NCBI GenBank assembly: GCA_037349315.1
Contig: JBAIAC010000008.1
Span: forward strand, 37,422,001 to 37,486,000
Direction: 5' to 3'
From: Chelydra serpentina
Lineage: Eukaryota; Chordata; Testudines; Chelydridae
DNA length: 64,000 bases
The position numbers were made by a program, and so were the translations under genes. The notes below the pieces were generated by a model that was given only the letters and a program-made list of their open reading frames with translations, did no database searches and was not told the DNA's origin. Positions 60,029 to 64,000 of the stretch are shown here, one piece after another. The first letter of the stretch is position 1; every line of letters starts with the position of its first letter.

Positions 60029-60583
60029 GGTCTGGAACAGGTCCCATATAAGGAGAGATTAAAGAGGCTAGGACTTTTTAGCTTGGAAAAGAGGAGACTA
60101 AGATGGGATATGATAGAGGTATATAAAATTATGAGTGGTGTGGAGGAAGTGAATAAGGAAAAGTTATTTACTTGTTCTCATAATAAAAGAACTAGGGGCC
60201 ACCCAATGAAATTAGTGGGCAGCAGGTTTAAAACAAATAAAAGGAAGTTCTTCTTCACACAGCGCACAGTCAACCTGTGGAACTCCTTGCCTGAGGAGGC
60301 TGTGAAGGCTAGGACTATAACAGGGTTTAAAAGAGAACTGGATAAATTCATGGAGGTTAAGTCCATTAATGGCTATTAGCCAGAATGGGTAAGAAATGGT
60401 GTCCTTAGCCTCTGTTTGTCAGAGGGGGGTGATGGATGGCAGGAGAGAGATCACTTGATCATTATCTGTTAGGTCCACTCACTCCGGGTCACCTGGCATT
60501 GGCCACTGTCGGTGGACAGGATACGGGGCTGGATGGACCTTTGGTCTGACCCAGTACGGCCTTTCTTATGTTCTTATGTTCTT
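60029..60583 (+). mobile_element. CR1 3' end, sense strand, 5'-truncated
   Basis: The coding tail at 60083-60379 holds '[16 protein letters not shown]', '[20 protein letters not shown]' and '[12 protein letters not shown]', the conserved ORF2 C-terminus of CR1. The 3' UTR follows, with 'ggatggacctttggtctgac' and the tail 'ttatgttcttatgttctta'. Better preserved than the CR1 at 44810-46625. Inserted in opposite orientation next to the duplicated CR1 segment. Confidence 0.9.
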
Positions 60584-60924
60584 ACCATTCAATTGAAAAA
60601 TTGCCCTTTCTTTCTAATATGAATTTGTTTAGCTTCAACCTCCGGCTATTGGACCTCATATCTTTGTCTGCTAGACTGGTGAGTCTTCTGTTATCAAATT
60701 TCTGTTCCCCATATAGGTACTTATAGATTGTGATAAAGTGACCATTTTAACCTTCTTTTTAACTTAACCAGATTGAGCTCTTTGAGTCTTTCATTATAAG
60801 GCATAATTAATCATTTGTGAGGCTCTCCACTGAACCCTCTTCAATTTATCAATATCCTTCTTGAATTACAGACACCAGATCCGTCTTGATTTGCAGTATT
60901 CCAGTAGAGGTTGAACCAGTGCCA

Positions 60925-61188
60925 AATATAGAGGCAACATAACCTCCCTACTTCTATTTGATATTCCCCCTTTCATACATCCAGGGACGGCATTATCCCT
61001 TTTGGCTACAGTGTTGCACTGGGAGCTCATGTTCAGCTGATTGTTCTCCATGACCCCCAAGTATTTTTCAGAAGCACTTCTTCCCTGGATGGAGTCCCCC
61101 ATTTTGTAAGTATAACCTATAGGATTGTTTTAAATTTGTATAAAAAGATTATAGATCTCTATCGAATTCTACAGATCTTTCCTGAAGG
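60925..61188. repeat. 264-bp direct duplication, copy 2
   Basis: Copy 2 continues naturally leftward into further CR1 antisense sequence ('LEYC' at about 60890), so it is the original context. Copy 1 is the displaced one. Confidence 0.9.
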
Positions 61189-61190
61189 AA

Positions 61191-64000
61191 AAAACTACAT
61201 GAAAAATGTATCCAACTCTCCTCAATGAGACCTGACAAAAAGCTAGGGTTTGGTCTTCCTTTGTGTCAAAGTAAAGTAAAAGCAGGAGAGTAGCTCCCTA
61301 TATCTTTGATAATCCTTCCCATTGATTAGCCCAGCAAGCGTGGTTTTTGGGCTCCAAGCCAGCTACTTCATACAGATTTAATGCATTGGGTCTTTCCTAC
61401 TCAAAAGGTACAAGATACATAAAGTTGGGGGAAGTCCTTGGGTCAGATTTAACACTGATATAAATCCAGAGTAATTCCATTAAAGTCACCAGAATGACAG
61501 AGCAGAATTTAACCAGTTATATTTATTACTCAAGGTCTATATCTATTGGGATTGTCATTCAACAGCCAAAGTGTTTTCAGCTTCTTAAATAGTTTAGGTC
61601 AATTATTAGGCCTCTGGGTAACTCTTCAAGTGTTTTGGCTCTGAATGTCTATTGGATCATATCAGTAATATGGGAATCAATAGTTAGGTTTAAAAATTAT
61701 ATTTAGCAATAGGATTTAGAATGATGTTTACCCATTCAGTAAGGAAATTTACCAGACTGAATCAGTCATCTCCTTAGATATGCTAGTGATATATATATAT
61801 AACTGCTTCAATTTTTGCCTTTAAGGAGGGTTATGGAAAGCACAGAAGCAGTTGTAATTCAGCTGAGCAACATTTTGGCTGTCACTAAATCAGAACATCT
61901 GAGCTTTATCTAGTCTTATCAGAAAGGGCAAATAGAAAAGAAAGAAGTAAGCACAGAGGGTTTCATTGGAGACATGGAGCCAGATTCTCTCCCGAGGTTC
62001 CATCTACTTTTGCCACTCAGGCAATGCAAAAGGCAGACTCTGACCCTCACTGGCCAGCTGAGAATTCCTCTAGTGTCGGGAAGTTCCCAGCAAGCATAAA
62101 GCAGCATAGCCAGCTTCTATAGCAACTCCTCCCCAGCATTGCAGTGTAGAGAGACAAGGGTGGAGCACATCCATTCTCTACTACTTCTCATCTGGCCTAT
62201 GGTCTCACAGGGACCATAGATAGAAAGTGTAAATAAGGGCAATCCCTTAGCTGCTCTAATTTACACTGGTGAGCTAGGTTAGCACATCTGCACCATGATA
62301 ATCCCTCCTCCCCCTCTTCCCTAGATCTTGACTGGATATTGATACAGGAGAGAATTTGGGTTATAGTCTCGATCATTTTTGCAAATGTCAAGATATTGTC
62401 TTCTAAAATAGTTGAAAAATTTTCCTAACAGGGAAAGGCACCTCATTCATGGGATGGAGCTTCTCTGCTTATAGTTTTGAGTGTGTGCATTTATATACTG
62501 TCTGTACAAGAGAAGCGCTTTCAAATGAAGTAAAATGGCTGCATGTTTGCAGCTCTATTGTAATGTATATTTTAGCTGATTCAATTCCTCTCTGAGATCA
62601 AGTAGTAGGTGACTTGCAACACAGAGAGCAACTTCTTGAAAGTCAGAGTGCTGGATATGTGGTAGGAATGTGCTTTCTGGGGAGTAATACCTCACGGTGA
62701 GAGATTTAGCAGCAGTTTTCACTTTGTACAGCTGAGTACTATATTACAATACCTCTAACTTCAGCACATTAGAAACTCTTTCATGTATAAAATATTTGTA
62801 TCCCCAAAGATACCATCTTCTAGCATTGTTTAGTTCCCACATGCAGAGCCCAAATCCAGCATGCACACACCTCCTGGGTAAAACTCTTCCTTTCTTTCCC
62901 ATTTCCTGGTCAACAGTCAGACTGCATGGGTCAGAGAGTGAGTTCTGCAGATTCTTGGGCTCCCCAATAGGAGATACAGGCAACTCTATTGCAGTGATAA
63001 TGATGATTGATGTGAAAACTGGCATGGGTAACTGAAGAAGATGGATCTACTCTGCCAGAGCACCTCCTTTGCTTCCCTGCCCCTATGTAGGTATTTTTAA
63101 AGGGCAAATGCATTGTCACCCTAAGGCTGCTTTTTAAATCTTCTAAAACTTTCTGCTCCAGTTGAACTCTTCACTTTGTACTTGAGTAAGGTGATGTGAC
63201 TGATGCAACCTGATGTGACACATCACAGAGTGACTCCACACTTAGAAAATTTAAAATGTCAAGAGTTCTGAGAAATGAGTGAAAGAAAATGCATTTTTAA
63301 ATGCAAATGAAAGGCCTTTACCAGTCTTTTCTCCTTCCTCCGCCCCTCTGCCCCCAAATAAATAAACAAGCTAACCATGGAAGATTGGGTACTAGTTTAC
63401 TTTTTTTATGGTGGCAAAATGCTTCAGTCCATTCTCCTTCAACTCACATGATTCCAACTAGTGTGTACATCAAGGAGACTATCCCCTTCCCACTGGCAAT
63501 GAATTGGAAGGCTTCTTTCCCCCAGACTCTTAGAGGATGCTATTGCTAATTACATGATGAATCTTCCACCTCACCAAATCATTCCAGAACCAAAGAGTTC
63601 TGATGACTCCTGAGAATCAGAAACCCTGTATCCCAGGCAGGAGACTTCTGCATCAGTCACCAAGCTCTGCCTACTGGCCCTGTCTTTTGCATCTGTAGTT
63701 AAAAATAAGATCCAGTTAGAAAGTAACTTCATGGAGAAATCCAATAGCGCTATGTGTAAGAAAATGGTATAATGTTTTTAAGGGAGCAGAGTGGAGTTAC
63801 CTCTTGCATCCAGCTAGTGATTCCAGACAGGACCAGAAGCAGCCAGGCAGGGACTGCTGCATTGGGAGGTAAAATGGGGCCCAACCTGTCACCCTTTGGA
63901 TCCAGAACAATGTAGGGAAGACTCCCCATACTCTGACACCACTGGGAATCAGGTAGTGCCTCCTCTGCCTCTCTACACTATGTCTTGGGGGAACAACTGC
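61191..64000. other. Intergenic sequence, no gene
   Basis: AT-rich and unique-looking. A worn hairpin lies near 61440-61500 ('taacactgatataaatccag'). Reading frames here lack family signatures. Confidence 0.45.

Larger units (their letters stand above)
59640..61190 (-). mobile_element. CR1-like LINE ORF2 C-terminus, antisense, interrupted and partly duplicated
   Basis: The minus strand encodes the RT C-terminal end: 'MGDSIQGRSASEKYLGVM', 'SSQCNTVAKRDNAVPGC', 'SREVMLPLYLALVQPLLEYC', and toward 59650 'SLAILKLRL'-like sequence. Between 59758 and 60583 it is interrupted by an extra copy of part of itself (59765-60028) and by a sense CR1 3' end (60029-60583). Nothing intact remains. Confidence 0.8.

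Noticed and set aside
1..64000. CRISPR arrays, operons, prophage or other prokaryotic systems
   Set aside because: The window has spliced vertebrate gene structure and vertebrate repeats throughout. No regularly spaced short direct repeats with unique spacers were seen.

Overview
The window is nuclear DNA from a vertebrate, most likely a turtle and at least a non-avian sauropsid. It has low gene density, AT-rich unique sequence, several CR1 LINE copies whose 3' ends carry the TTATGTTC-type tail, Penelope-like element (PLE) insertions, a CORE-SINE/L2 background, and very many palindromic hAT-type and other MITEs. There is no bacterial or organellar signal. The organism assignment rests on repeat families recognised from memory and on one gene; no search was run.

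Only one host gene is present: the 3' end of GRM8 (metabotropic glutamate receptor 8) on the + strand. Positions 1-20647 are intron. The exon at 20648-20894 encodes TM7 and the proximal cytoplasmic tail. A 10.3 kb intron follows, then the terminal coding exon at 31175-31224, which encodes the mGlu8a-type tail, and a 3' UTR with poly(A) signals near 31665 and 31721. At the end of the 20648 exon, read-through into the intron gives a 16-residue alternative tail and stop (20895-20944). A second GT donor lies exactly 55 nt downstream of the first (20950). This is the architecture of the known mammalian mGlu8b splice form. From about 32 kb to 64 kb I see no gene; this fits the gene-poor flank known downstream of GRM8 in mammals.

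Repeat layout of the intronic part: a hAT-like fragment (1-204) inserted in an antisense CR1 with degenerate ORF1 and ORF2 (205-3110); an interrupted MIR/CORE-SINE (3655-3920); a fold-back hAT carrying two inverted copies of the transposase C-terminus, with another MITE nested in it (4848-6409); an AT-rich element (7008-7427); a CR1 fragment (7733-8070); a complete short PLE insertion with inverted ends and a 12-bp target duplication (8766-9258); a pogo/Tigger-like element (9275-9777); and a series of hAT MITEs with 8-bp target duplications (10698, 14827, 16192, 18023). A second PLE is at 25021-25421.

Repeat layout downstream of GRM8: two 1.6-1.7 kb elements with 'aggcaccta'-type inverted ends (35315-37015 and 56748-58320), the first containing a hAT with an exact TSD (36305-36530); a sense CR1 with RT remnants (44810-46625); a C-rich minisatellite inside a hAT-like element (52278-53400); an LTR-like solo element (55718-56425); and a rearranged CR1/CR1 nest with a 264-bp duplication of about 98.5% identity at an offset of exactly 1160 bp (59640-61190). 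The remaining sequence is single-copy looking, with no supported coding content.
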